DNA from: Planctomycetota bacterium
GTDB taxonomy: Bacteria > Planctomycetota > UBA1135 > GCA-002686595
Length of the DNA stretch: 33,892 nucleotides
Assembly (NCBI GenBank): GCA_026692705.1
Contig: JAPLOE010000073.1
Location: 68,015-101,906 of the forward strand
Direction: 5' to 3'
Position 1 is the stretch's first letter; each line of letters starts with the position of its first letter. The position numbers were made by a program, and so were the translations under genes. The notes below the pieces were generated by a model. It was not told the DNA's origin and ran no database searches. It saw only the letters and a program-made list of their open reading frames with translations. This document shows positions 13,852 through 22,710 of this stretch, one piece after another.

Positions 13852-15144
13852 TCAGCTCTCCACCATCGTGAACATCAGGTTGGCCTCGCACACCACGCGG
13901 CCCGCGACCGTGCCGGTGCCCTTCACCTGGCCCGTCTCGCCCTTCATGCGCAGCGTCTCGACCTCGATCCGCAGCTGGTCGCCGGGCACGACGGCCCCGC
14001 GCAGCTTGACCTTGTCGATCGACCACAGGACCGCGATTTTCCCGGTGAATTCGAGCTTGCGGAGCAGCAGCACGCCCGCGAGCTGTGCCATCGCCTCGAG
14101 CTGCAGCACGCCCGGCATCACCGGGTGGTTGGGGAAGTGGCCCTGGAAGAACGGCTCGTTGATCGAGACGTTCTTGATGCCGACCGCACGCTGGTAGCCG
14201 TCGAGCTCGATCACGCGATCGATCATCAGGAACGGGTAGCGGTGCGGCAGGAGCTTCATCACCTCGCGGATGTCCAGGCCGCTCTCGCGCTGGATCACGC
14301 CGCCGGTCTCCTTCTCCTGCATCAGGTCGACGAGACGCCGCACGAGCTCCGCGTTGGTCGCGTGGCCCGAGCGCGTCGCGATCACGTGCGCGTGCAGGTC
14401 GGCGCCGAGCAGCGAGAGGTCGCCGAGCAGGTCGAGCATCTTGTGCCGCACCGGCTCGTTCGACATGCGCATCTGCGTCGCGGGATCGCCGAGCACGACG
14501 GTGTTCTCGCGCGTCGCGCCCTTGCCGAAGCCCGCGGCCTGCAGCTTCTCGACCTCGGCCGCGAGGCAGAACGTGCGCGCCGGCGCGATCTCCTTCGCGA
14601 AGGTCTCCGGGGTGATGTCGAACTGCAGCGAGCCGCCCTGCACGGTCGGGTCGTCGAAGCTCGCGATGTACTGCAGCGTGAGCGCCGGCTGCTCGCTGGG
14701 CAGCGCCACGAGCGTCGAGGTCTTGTCGCGCACGTAGATCGGCTCCTCGAGCCGGAACGTGCGGGCCTGCGCGCGCTGCTCGACCGTGCCGACCTGCTCG
14801 AACAGCTCGAGGAAGGCGCGCGCGCTGCCGTCGAGGCCGGGCATCTCGGGCCCGTCCATCTCGATGCGCAGGTTGTCGATGCCCAGGCCTGAGCAGACCG
14901 CGAGCAGGTGCTCGACCGTCTCGACCTCGGCGTTGCCGCGGCGCAGGCGCGTGCGCAGGTCGGCCTGCACGCGGTACTGCACGAGCGCCGGGATCGGCGG
15001 CGCGTCGGCGACGTCGGTGCGGACGAACTCGATGCCCGTACCCTGCGGCGCCGGCAGGACGCGCGCGTGCACGACCTTGCCCGAGTGCAGGCCGACGCCG
15101 GAGAACTCGACCGGCGCGCGCAGCGTGCGTTGGAGGCGACTCAT
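13852..15144 (-). CDS. lpxC-fabZ: LpxC-FabZ fusion: UDP-3-O-acyl-GlcNAc deacetylase / hydroxyacyl-ACP dehydratase
   Basis: 430 residues. The N-terminal LpxC (about 1-275) is the zinc deacetylase of the committed lipid A step. Its zinc ligands are His79 (VEHL), His234 and Asp238 (RHKMLDLLGDL), and His261 (SGHATN) is also kept. After a short linker, FabZ (about 288-430) has LLPHRYPFLMIDR and GHFPNHPVMPG, with catalytic His336 and Glu350. It dehydrates 3-hydroxyacyl-ACP in fatty acid synthesis. Fusion of the two, which compete for the hydroxyacyl-ACP pool, is known from Bacteroidetes and some other diderm phyla. The start codon overlaps the lpxD stop by 4 bp (ATGA), a sign of translational coupling. 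Confidence 0.96.
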   Translation of the reverse strand: MSRLQRTLRAPVEFSGVGLHSGKVVHARVLPAPQGTGIEFVRTDVADAPPIPALVQYRVQADLRTRLRRGNAEVETVEHLLAVCSGLGIDNLRIEMDGPEMPGLDGSARAFLELFEQVGTVEQRAQARTFRLEEPIYVRDKTSTLVALPSEQPALTLQYIASFDDPTVQGGSLQFDITPETFAKEIAPARTFCLAAEVEKLQAAGFGKGATRENTVVLGDPATQMRMSNEPVRHKMLDLLGDLSLLGADLHAHVIATRSGHATNAELVRRLVDLMQEKETGGVIQRESGLDIREVMKLLPHRYPFLMIDRVIELDGYQRAVGIKNVSINEPFFQGHFPNHPVMPGVLQLEAMAQLAGVLLLRKLEFTGKIAVLWSIDKVKLRGAVVPGDQLRIEVETLRMKGETGQVKGTGTVAGRVVCEANLMFTMVES

Positions 15145-16187
15145 GCCTGTTCCTTGCCAGCGGCCTTTTCCAGCCGCTTCAGGCGCTCGAGCACTTCACC
15201 CAGGCGCCGCTCGAGCGCGAGCGTGCGCATGAACTCGGACTTGGGACGCGCCCAATAGCCCATGTAGTCGGCACCGGCCGGGACGTTCTCGAACACCGAG
15301 CTCGCCGGGCCGATGCGCGCGCCGTCGCCGATCTCGAGGTGCGTCGAGACGCCGGACTGGCCCGCGAGGATCGCGGCGCGGCCGATGCGCGAGGAGCCGG
15401 CGATGCCGACCTGCGCGATCAGCAGCGCGTGCTCGCCGATCTGCACGTTGTGGCCGACGTGCACGAGGTTGTCGAGCTTGGCCCCGCGACCGATGCGCGT
15501 CGCGCTGAAGCGACCGCGATCGATGCAGGTATTGGCGCCGATCTCGACGTCGTCCTCGATCACCACGGTGCCCGCGTGCGGGGCCTTGTTCCAGCGCTCG
15601 ATGCCGCGCGGCCCGAGCTGCGGGTCGAACCCGAAGCCGTCGGAGCCGATCACCGCACCCGCGTGGATGAGGCAGCGCGCGCCGATCGTCACGCCGTCGT
15701 AGGCGACGACGCCCGAGCGCAGTTCGCTCCCGTCCCCCACCGTCACGTTGCGGCTCAGCACCACGCCCGGATGCAGCGCGACGCCGACGCCCAGGCGCAC
15801 GCCATCGCCGAGCACGCACCCTGCGCCGATGGCGACGTCGTCCCCGAGCACGACGCCCGAGCCGATCACCGCGCTGGGATGCACTCCGGGCCGTGGCCGG
15901 CTCGGCAGGCGGTCGAAGGCCTCGAGCACACGCTCGAAGGCGCGGTTGGCGTCGTCGGCGCGCAGGAGCGAGAGCCCCTCGCGCTCGACTTTCAGCCCAC
16001 GCGGCACGACCAGCGCCTTCGCGCGCGTCTGCGCCAGCTCCTTCGCGTAGCGCACGTGGCCGTAGAAGCTGATGTCGTCGGCTTCGGCCTCGAGCAGGGC
16101 GGCAGGGCCCTTGATGCGCAAGGCGGAATCGCCTTCCAGCGACGCGCCGCAAAGCGCGGCCAGTTCTTGCAGGGTACGGTGGCTCAT
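15141..16187 (-). CDS. lpxD: UDP-3-O-acylglucosamine N-acyltransferase
   Basis: 348 residues from the ATG at 16187 (MSHRTLQELAALCGA). A longer frame upstream is arginine-rich and not conserved. LpxD adds the N-linked acyl chain in the third step of lipid A synthesis. An N-terminal uridine-binding domain (about 1-95) is followed by a hexapeptide beta-helix from VHPSAVIGSG onward. It carries GSDGFGFDP, DNLVHVGHNVQIG with the expected catalytic His, and AGSSRIG. A C-terminal helix follows. The usual skp/ompH gene between bamA and lpxD is missing. A perfect 16-bp palindrome lies 7 nt before the start, where the ribosome site would be. Confidence 0.95.
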   Translation of the reverse strand: MSHRTLQELAALCGASLEGDSALRIKGPAALLEAEADDISFYGHVRYAKELAQTRAKALVVPRGLKVEREGLSLLRADDANRAFERVLEAFDRLPSRPRPGVHPSAVIGSGVVLGDDVAIGAGCVLGDGVRLGVGVALHPGVVLSRNVTVGDGSELRSGVVAYDGVTIGARCLIHAGAVIGSDGFGFDPQLGPRGIERWNKAPHAGTVVIEDDVEIGANTCIDRGRFSATRIGRGAKLDNLVHVGHNVQIGEHALLIAQVGIAGSSRIGRAAILAGQSGVSTHLEIGDGARIGPASSVFENVPAGADYMGYWARPKSEFMRTLALERRLGEVLERLKRLEKAAGKEQA

Positions 16188-16194
16188 TCTTGCG

Positions 16195-16210
16195 GACCCG
16201 AATTCGGGTC
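16195..16210. promoter_or_regulatory. Perfect 16-bp palindrome at the lpxD ribosome site
   Basis: GACCCGAATTCGGGTC is fully self-complementary and ends 7 nt from the lpxD start codon. No ordinary Shine-Dalgarno sequence is visible, so the palindrome occupies that position. It could be an operator or an RNA hairpin that affects initiation, or chance. Confidence 0.4.
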
Positions 16211-16280
16211 CCTCAGGCGTTCTACGGAGCGAAACGGCCCGCGGTCGGAACCCGCATGTGGGCCCCGGCCGAACCGCGAT

Positions 16281-16309
16281 GGTGTACGGGAGCCGGGCCG
16301 CCAAGTCAA
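16281..16309 (-). promoter_or_regulatory. Possible promoter of the lpxD-lpxC/fabZ-lpxA operon
   Basis: The minus strand has TTGACT (16309-16304), a 17-bp spacer and TACACC (16286-16281). The -35 matches well but the -10 only partly. It lies about 95 bp before the lpxD start in the 253-bp bamA-lpxD gap, which otherwise shows no gene. Confidence 0.35.
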
Positions 16310-16440
16310 ACCGCGGCTCGCCACGGGGCCAGCCGGGCCCCGCTCGCGGCTCACGGACCGCGGAGCAATTCCAAGCTCGCCGTCAGGCGACGGCGCGACC
16401 AAGCCCCAGCGAGCTCATGCCCTCGTTGCTTCCCAAACTC

Positions 16441-18758
16441 TCAGCGCGTGCCGATCGTGAACGAGAACGTCTGGCGCACGTCGCCGTCGTCGGTCTGCAG
16501 CGGGTAGCCGAAGTTCAGCGTGATCGGCATCGGGTACGCGAGGCCGAGCGTGAAGCCGGCCGACGTGCGCAGCTCGGCGAAGTCGAGGCTCCAGGACTCC
16601 GGGTCGAGCAGGCCGTAGTCGAAGAAGATGCCGCCGCGCAGCACCTCGAGCTTCTTGTACGTGCCCGGCTGGGTCGTCGAGTGGATCGGATAGAACCACT
16701 CGAACGTGCCGTAGAGCTGCGTCTCGCCGCCGACCGGATAGCGCGAGAACGGGTCGATCGGGCCGACGCCGCGGTAGCGGAAGCCGCGCATCGACTTGGT
16801 GCCGCCGAGGTAGTAGCGCTCGGTGTAGGGGCTCGACGCGGTGTCGCCGTAGGGCTGCTGGGCGCCGATGTTGGTCTCGATGTGCAGGACGGTCTGCGTG
16901 CCGTCCTCCTTCACGTACGTCGGCACGTACAGGTCGCCCGACAAGTCCAAGGTCGTCATGTCGATGTCCCCGCCCAGGTGCGACGAGTACATCACGGTGC
17001 TCGCGTTGAACGTGTAGCCATCGTGCGGGATGTACGGGTTGTCGACCGAGCGCGCGGAGACGTCGAACGTGACGCCGTTGAGCGTCAGGGCGCCGTTCTG
17101 GTTCTGGAAGTCGAGCGCGGGCGGCACGCCGTCGCCGTCGAGGTCCGAGACATCGACGCCGGTGGTGACGAGGCCGAGCCACGCGCGCATGTCGAAGTTG
17201 ATGCGGCGGCCCAGGCGCATCTTGAACAGCGAGCGGCTCTCGTTGTGCGTGCGGTAGATGCGCAGGCGGCGCGAGAACTCGATGTCGAAGCCGATCGGGT
17301 TCAGGTGCGAGCCGAAGATGTCGGGCTCGAGGAAACGCGCGCGGTACTCGCTCACCAGCGTGCCGGGCGTGGCGTAGAGCTCGAGCAGCTGGCCCGCGCC
17401 GTGCAGCGCCTCCTTGCGCCAGACCTCCGACAGCATCCCGCTCCAGTCGTCGGGAGCGTCGGTCAGGTCGAAGTTCTTCATCGTCAGCGACACCTGCGCG
17501 AAGGCGCCGTTGTCGGTGCCGACGCCGCCGGCCAGGTTGACGTCGATGACGCGCCCTTCCTCGACGATGTACTCGAGGTCGACCTCGCCGCCGGAGTCCT
17601 TGGCGGGCACGAAGCGGAAGGTCGGGTCGCGGTGCTTGAGCTGGTTGTACTGGTCGGAGAAGTACTGCGTGGAGATGATGCGGCCGAGCGAGCGCTCGAT
17701 CTCCTTCAGGTCGGCGCGCTGGCCCTCGAAGACCGAGATTTCCCGGCGAATCACGCGGTCGCGCGTGTGCTGGTTGCCGTTGACGAGGATCTCGCGGATC
17801 TTGATCTCGCGGCCCTGCACGAGGCGGTAGGTGACCGCCACCGTGTGCTTCTCGACGTCGAACACGAGGTCGGGAGTCTCGAAGCTCCAGGAGAGGCGCC
17901 GCGGCAACGAGGGGTGCGCGATGCGCCCGTCCTGGCCGTAGCGCGTGCGCAGCGCGGCCTGGTCCTTCTCGCGCGCGACGCGCTCGTACACCTCGCCGGG
18001 CTTGAGCGAGCACAGCGCGAGCAGTTCCTCCTCGGGGTACAAGAGCTGCGTCGGCACGAGCTCGTTGTTGCCGCGCTCGTCGGGCTGCGCCCACTCGACC
18101 GCCTCGATCGCGATCGACTTCACGCGGTAACGCTCGCCCTCGTCGATGCGGACGAAGATTCTGACCTTCGAGCGGTCCTCGTTGAACTCGTAGTGGTCGA
18201 GCTCGACCACCGCGTCGTACCAGCCGCGGTCGCGGTACACGTTGCGCATCGCGAGCAGGTCGGCCTCGAGCACCTCCTCGTCGAACTTCTCGCCCAGCCA
18301 GTTGAACAGGCCCGGGCCCTCGAGCTTGCGGCCCGAAAGCGCGCCGAGGCCGTCCTCGAAGAAGAACAGGAAGCTCGTGTCGGGCATCGAGCGGTTGCCC
18401 GAGATCCTCACGTCCTCCACGCGCACCTTGCGGCCCTCGCGGATCTCGAAGATCACGTCCGGCACGACGCCGTCGCCCTCGCGCGTCAGCACGCTCACCT
18501 CCGCGAAGTAGAAAACGACACGTAGAGGCGCGTGAGGCCCTTGTCGAGCGCCAGCGGGTCGAACGGCTGCCCGACGCGCTGGCCGAGCACGCCGATGATC
18601 TGCGCCTCGGTGTAGCGCCGCTCGCCCTCGACCACGATGCCCTGCACGCGCGGCAGCTCAGGCGCCGTCTCGGTTTCCTGCGCACGCGCTCCCCCGAACG
18701 CCGCGAGCACGGCGAGGAGCACGATCATCAGGCGCTGGAGCTTGCGGCCGCGTTCCAA
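16441..18758 (-). CDS. bamA: BamA outer-membrane assembly factor, split by an apparent -1 frameshift
   Basis: BamA inserts beta-barrel proteins into the outer membrane. The start is TTG at 18758 with AGGA 7 nt upstream. A signal peptide (LMIVLLAVLAAFGGARA, cut before QETE) leads into the first POTRA domain, VQGIVVEGERRYTEAQIIGV. That frame ends at a stop near 18495. The rest, from VVFYFAEVSVLTREG on, is in another frame and runs intact to 16441, with further POTRA domains, a C-terminal barrel and the Omp85 motif SMRGF. The frames meet at a TTTT run (minus strand, 18515-18512). One added T restores GLTRLYVSFFYFAEV and gives 2319 nt, exactly 773 codons. The gene should be essential, so a sequence error is likely; real mutation or recoding is possible. 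Confidence 0.88.
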
Positions 18759-18846
18759 TCGAGTCCTAGCCCGGCCTGTTCATGAGGCTCGTAGCGAAAA
18801 CGCGAGAACGCCGGCGATGCAAGGCGCGAGGATGGTTTTGCCCACA

Positions 18847-18864
18847 GGCGACCTGCAGGTCGCC
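18847..18864. repeat. Perfect 18-bp palindrome between dnaB and bamA
   Basis: GGCGACCTGCAGGTCGCC is fully self-complementary. It lies about 80 bp after the dnaB stop and about 90 bp before bamA. No T-tract follows on the minus strand (TGTGGGCAAAACC), so it is not a standard terminator. It may be a protein site or an RNA stem. Confidence 0.45.
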
Positions 18865-18942
18865 GAGGACCAAAAGCACCGCAGCAACGCAGCAGCGTCG
18901 AGCGGTCTCGCGTTTGCCGTAGAGACTCATGAAGGGGGCGGG

Positions 18943-20373
18943 CTAGGCGTAGATCGGCTCGGCGGCCGACGGCGCGGGGTTCTCGAAACGCAGGATGTTG
19001 CCGAAGAAGCGCAGCTTGATGTCGCGCGTCTCGCCGTTGCGGTGCTTGGCGATGATCACCGTCGCGTCGTGGCGGATGGCGTCGAGCTCCGCCTGCGACA
19101 TGGTCTGGTCGGTCGCGTTCTTGTTGGTCTCGTAGTACCACTGCCGGTAGAGCATCATCACGACGTCCGCGTCCTGCTCGATCGAGCCGGACTCGCGCAA
19201 GTCGGAGAGCATCGGCCAGCCACGCGGGCTGCGGTCCTTGCCTTCGACCGCGCGCGAGAGCTGCGCCAGCGCCACGACCGGCACCTCGAGCTCGCGCGCC
19301 AGCGCCTTGAGCGAGCGCGAGATCTCGCTGATCTCGAGCTGGCGGCTCTCGTTGTGCTTCTGGCCCGAGGTCATGAGCTGCAGGTAGTCGAGGATGATCA
19401 GGTCGAGGCCGTGCTTGGCCTTGAGCCGCCGCGCGCGACCGCGCAGCGCCATCACCGACAGGCTCGGGCTGTCGTCGATGAACACCTGCATCTGCGCCAG
19501 CTCGCCGACGGCCTCGTTCATCGCCTGCCAGTCGTCGTCGGGCAGCCGCCCGGTGCGCAGCTTGCCGCCGTCGATGCGGCCGCGCGCGCAGATCATGCGC
19601 TGCATGATCTGGTGCTTGCCCATCTCGAGGCTGCAGAAGAGCCCGATCGGCGCGCGCCCGCCGAGGCAGTCGGGCTTCGAGAGGCCGACCGACTCGAGCA
19701 TGTTGAGCGCGAAGGCCGTCTTGCCCATGGCGGGGCGCGCGGCCACGATCACGAGGTCGCCCGAGTTGAGGCCGCCGAGCACCTCGTCGAGCTCGTGGAA
19801 CCCCGTCGGCAGGCCCGTCAGGCGGTGGCTCGTGCGCGCCTCGATCTGCGCCAGCGCTTCCTTGAGCACCGGCGTCACCGGCTCCGGCCCGCGCGCCTGC
19901 GTGCGCGCGCCGAGCTGGAAGATGCGCGCCTCGCTGCGGTCGAGCAGCGAACGCACGGAATCGCCGTCGGGCCGCGTCTCGTAGGCGTCGGCGAGGATGT
20001 CGGTCGCGCCCGAGATCAGGCGCCGCAGCACGGCCGTCTCGGCCACGATCTGCGCGTGGTGCGCGAGGTGCGCGGCGCTGGTGACCGACTGCTCGAACTC
20101 GATCAGCGCCTCGACCCCGCCGATGGCCTGGAACAGGCCCGCGCCGCGCAGCGCCTCGCCGACCGTGATCAGGTCGACCTTCGCGTTGCGCTGGCTCATG
20201 TCGACCAGCACGCCGAACAGGATCTGGTGGCGCCGCACGTGGAAGTCGTCGGCGTGCACGAGCTCGGCCGCCTCCGGAATCCGGTCCGGCGCGAGCATCA
20301 TGGCGCCGAGCACGGCGCGCTCGGCGTCCTCGTTGTGCGGCGGCACTCGCCCCGGCAGCTTTTCGCTTTCCAT
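18943..20373 (-). CDS. dnaB: Replicative DNA helicase DnaB
   Basis: 476 residues, ATG start. DnaB unwinds DNA at the replication fork as a hexamer. The N-terminal domain begins at about residue 8 (PPHNEDAERAVLGAMML). The RecA-like C-terminal domain has Walker A ARPAMGKTAF (Lys218), Walker B LDLIILDYLQLM, the sensor-type segment PVVALAQLSRAVEGK, and the closing KHRNGETRDIKLRFF. Length is normal and there is no intein in the P-loop, a common insertion site in this family. It follows rplI by 184 bp in the classical rpsF-rpsR-rplI-dnaB order. Confidence 0.97.
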   Translation of the reverse strand: MESEKLPGRVPPHNEDAERAVLGAMMLAPDRIPEAAELVHADDFHVRRHQILFGVLVDMSQRNAKVDLITVGEALRGAGLFQAIGGVEALIEFEQSVTSAAHLAHHAQIVAETAVLRRLISGATDILADAYETRPDGDSVRSLLDRSEARIFQLGARTQARGPEPVTPVLKEALAQIEARTSHRLTGLPTGFHELDEVLGGLNSGDLVIVAARPAMGKTAFALNMLESVGLSKPDCLGGRAPIGLFCSLEMGKHQIMQRMICARGRIDGGKLRTGRLPDDDWQAMNEAVGELAQMQVFIDDSPSLSVMALRGRARRLKAKHGLDLIILDYLQLMTSGQKHNESRQLEISEISRSLKALARELEVPVVALAQLSRAVEGKDRSPRGWPMLSDLRESGSIEQDADVVMMLYRQWYYETNKNATDQTMSQAELDAIRHDATVIIAKHRNGETRDIKLRFFGNILRFENPAPSAAEPIYA

Positions 20374-20557
20374 CGTCCGCTCGCTCCCTGCGCGCTTCGC
20401 TCGACCCGAGCCTGCGGCGCGCGCGCAGAGGATACCGAGCGCAGGCCGCGGCCGGGGAGTCCGAGCCGCGTTCGCGTCCGATGAAAAGCGTCGAGCCCGG
20501 CCCGCGACATGCGCGAGCCGGGCCCGGACTTGGAGACGGCGCCCGAGGGCGCGCGGC

Positions 20558-21013
20558 TCAGGCTTCGGCGTTCACGTTGACCGTGATTTCCGCGAAGCGC
20601 TCGCCGTGCACGTGGATCTTGATCGCGTGCGCGCCGACGGCCTTGATCGGGGCATCCATGCGGATGTCCTTCTCGGGGATGCCGTGGCCGGCCTTGACGA
20701 GCAGCTCGGAGACCTGCGCGGCGTTGACCGAGCCGAACAGGTGGCCCTGCTCGTCGGCCTTGGCGGTCGTCGCGACCACCACGCCGGTGATCTTGGCCAC
20801 GCGGGCCTCGATCTCCTCGTCGCGCTTCTTCTCCTCGACGTCGAGGCGAGCGCGCTTGCGGGTCATCAGCTTCTTGTTGTCGGGCGTCGCCTCCGCGGCG
20901 AGGCCGTTGGGAAACAGGAAGTTGCGGGCGTAGCCGGGGCGGACGCGCACGACGTCGCCGCACTTCCCGAGGTGCTGCACGTGCTCGCGCAGCAGGATTT
21001 CGATGTTGGCCAT
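20558..21013 (-). CDS. rplI: 50S ribosomal protein L9
   Basis: 151 residues, ATG start, normal length. The N-terminal domain MANIEILLREHVQHLGKCGD and RVRPGYARNFLFPNGLA are typical for L9. A long connecting helix (KKLMTRKRARLDVEEKKRDEE) and the C-terminal domain (HLFGSVNAAQVSELL) follow. A ribosome site AAGGAG lies about 11 nt before the start, inside a small inverted repeat CTAAGG-CT-CCTTAG (21019-21032). The gene is 19 bp after rpsR. Confidence 0.97.
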   Translation of the reverse strand: MANIEILLREHVQHLGKCGDVVRVRPGYARNFLFPNGLAAEATPDNKKLMTRKRARLDVEEKKRDEEIEARVAKITGVVVATTAKADEQGHLFGSVNAAQVSELLVKAGHGIPEKDIRMDAPIKAVGAHAIKIHVHGERFAEITVNVNAEA

Positions 21014-21032
21014 GGGATCTAAGGCTCCTTAG

Positions 21033-21251
21033 CTACTGGACGAAGGGCATCAGGCCCAGGTGACGGGCGCGCTTGATCGCCTGCTTCAGCTCACGCTGGC
21101 ACTGCGTGCAGAAACCGCTGCGCTTGCGCGAGACGATCTGCGCCTGCGGCGTCAGGAACTTCAGCAGGTACGCGACTTCCTTGTAATCGATCTGCGGGTC
21201 GTCGCAGTTGCGGCTCGCGATCGGGGGACTCGGCTTGCGGCTCTCGGCCAT
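21033..21251 (-). CDS. rpsR: 30S ribosomal protein S18
   Basis: 72 residues, ATG start, with a strong GGAGGAG ribosome site that overlaps the rpsF end. The conserved S18 core IDYKEVAYLLKFLTPQAQI is followed by KRARHLGLMPFV. Three cysteines (NCDD, then FCTQCQ) suggest the zinc-binding form of S18. It binds next to S6 and S15 in the platform of the small subunit. The start lies three bases after the rpsF stop. Confidence 0.96.
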   Translation of the reverse strand: MAESRKPSPPIASRNCDDPQIDYKEVAYLLKFLTPQAQIVSRKRSGFCTQCQRELKQAIKRARHLGLMPFVQ

Positions 21252-21254
21252 GGA

Positions 21255-21776
21255 TCAGATCTCCTCCGCGACAGCGGCTTCGTTGGTTTCGGCGGCATCG
21301 CCCTCGCCATCCGCATCGGGGCCCTCGACGGGCGCGTGGTTGCGGCGGGAAGGCTCCTGGATCGGGCGATCGGCGAGATCGCCGAACACCGCGCGTTCGT
21401 AGCTGACGGACTCTTCCGTCGGCGGCGTCGGGACGACGTACCCCTCGACACCTTCTTCGGCGGCCTTCTCGAGCTCGCCGGCCGGCAGCGCGTCGACGCG
21501 CAGCATCAGGTAGCGCAGCACGCGCTCGTCGAGCTCGAAGTCACGGCGCATGCCGTTGAGGGCCGGCCCGTCGACTTCGAAGTAGGCGAGCAGGTAGGTG
21601 CCGCGGGTGCGGCCGCGGATCGTGTAGGCGAGCTTGCGCTCGTCCCAGCGCCGGGCGCAGAGCACCTTGGCGCCATTCTTCGCGAGCAGGTCGGTCACCA
21701 GGGTCTTCGCCTGGCGCCAGTCGGCCCGCACCACCTGGTTGTCCAGGAGGAACATCGCTTCGTACGTGTTGGTCAA
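21255..21776 (-). CDS. rpsF: 30S ribosomal protein S6, with long acidic tail
   Basis: 173 residues from a TTG start at 21776. This start is chosen because it gives the conserved N-terminus TNTYEAMFLL; the next ATG would cut into the first strand. The S6 fold spans about 1-95 (LVTDLLAKNGAKVL, RRWDERKLAYTIRG, GTYLLAYFEVDG). The remaining roughly 75 residues form a Pro/Glu/Asp/Ala-rich tail, longer than in most S6 proteins. It partners S18, whose gene follows at once. Confidence 0.94.
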   Translation of the reverse strand: MTNTYEAMFLLDNQVVRADWRQAKTLVTDLLAKNGAKVLCARRWDERKLAYTIRGRTRGTYLLAYFEVDGPALNGMRRDFELDERVLRYLMLRVDALPAGELEKAAEEGVEGYVVPTPPTEESVSYERAVFGDLADRPIQEPSRRNHAPVEGPDADGEGDAAETNEAAVAEEI

Positions 21777-21822
21777 GATCGGATCTCGCTTTCGGTCTTT
21801 CGGTGCGGGCTTCGAGCAGGCG

Positions 21823-22431
21823 TCAGGAGTCCTGCTGGCCCAGGTCTTTCCAGCGGCTATGGAACCGCGTCATGACGCTGGGCAGGTCGCCGGTGTCGAG
21901 CCAGGCGTCGAGCGCATCGGCCGCGTGGGCGACCGTGATCTCGGCGTCGGTTCTCGCTGCACCTTCGAGCTGCGTCAGCACATGACGCGCCGCGTCGGTT
22001 CTCGGCCTGCCGATCCCGATCCGTAGCCGCGGAAAGGTATCGAGCCCGAGGGAGTCGGACATGGAACGCACCCCGTTGTGCCCGCCCGTCCCTCCATGAG
22101 GGCGAAGTCGCAGGGCTCCCGGCGGCAGGTCGAGGTCGTCGTAGACGACGAGGATCTGCTCCGGAGGCACCGCGAGCGCGCGGGCCAGCGGGGCGATCGC
22201 GACACCGGAGCGGTTCATGTACGTCGTCGGCTTGACGAGCAACGCGTCGCGACGGGTGTCGCGCGCGATCCTCGCAGGCAGGGACGCGAACTGCGGGCCG
22301 AGTGCCGCGGGGGTTTCAAAGATCAGCCGGTGGCGGCGTGCGAGCTCGTCGAGCGCGTGGAACCCGAGGTTGTGCGGGGTCCACTCGTATTCCGGTCCGG
22401 GGTTGCCGAGGCCGACGACGAGCCGTGTCAC
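21823..22431 (-). CDS. pth: Peptidyl-tRNA hydrolase
   Basis: 202 residues from a GTG start. It frees tRNA from peptidyl-tRNA that drops off ribosomes. Family motifs: VVGLGNPG with Asn10, TPHNLGF with catalytic His20, KPTTYMNRSG, VVYDDLDLPPG with the key Asp, and GGTGGHNGVRS. The C-terminus is RFHSRWKDLGQQDS. It is separated from rplY by 309 bp of hairpin-rich DNA with a possible promoter, so it may head its own unit with rpsF-rpsR-rplI-dnaB. The gap to rpsF is 46 bp. Confidence 0.95.
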   Translation of the reverse strand: MTRLVVGLGNPGPEYEWTPHNLGFHALDELARRHRLIFETPAALGPQFASLPARIARDTRRDALLVKPTTYMNRSGVAIAPLARALAVPPEQILVVYDDLDLPPGALRLRPHGGTGGHNGVRSMSDSLGLDTFPRLRIGIGRPRTDAARHVLTQLEGAARTDAEITVAHAADALDAWLDTGDLPSVMTRFHSRWKDLGQQDS

Positions 22432-22491
22432 GATGCGTACCAGCTTCCCGCGCGGGCTCCGGCGGGTGCCAGAGGAGCGCGAGGGGGAGAG

Positions 22492-22519
22492 ATTGTAGGG
22501 ACGGCCGCGCGGAGCGCAA
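22492..22519 (-). promoter_or_regulatory. Possible promoter of pth-rpsF-rpsR-rplI-dnaB
   Basis: The minus strand has -10 TACAAT (22497-22492), five of six consensus bases, about 60 bp before the pth start. A weak -35 TTGCGC lies 16 bp further upstream. Confidence 0.4.
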
Positions 22520-22710
22520 GCACACGGGCGCCGCCCACAGGTGTCCCTGGGGGCGGCGCCCGATGGAAAGCTGGGCGAAGGAGAGCGTGCCCGAGGGCCG
22601 CCCGCGGGGCCGGGGGTGGCCTCCGAGGAGGCCCCCCACCGGGGTCAGGGCCCCTGAATCAGGGGCTCGCCGTCCGGCGCCGCAAGGCGACGGCGCAGCA
22701 AGCATCCAGA

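Noticed and set aside
16188-16304. Longer start for lpxD
   Set aside because: The extra residues are Arg/Pro-rich, and the extension would cover the palindrome and the possible promoter; LpxD homology starts at the ATG at 16187.
16072-18525. An 817-codon plus-strand frame
   Set aside because: It is antisense to bamA and the start of lpxD, with low-complexity composition and no known motifs.
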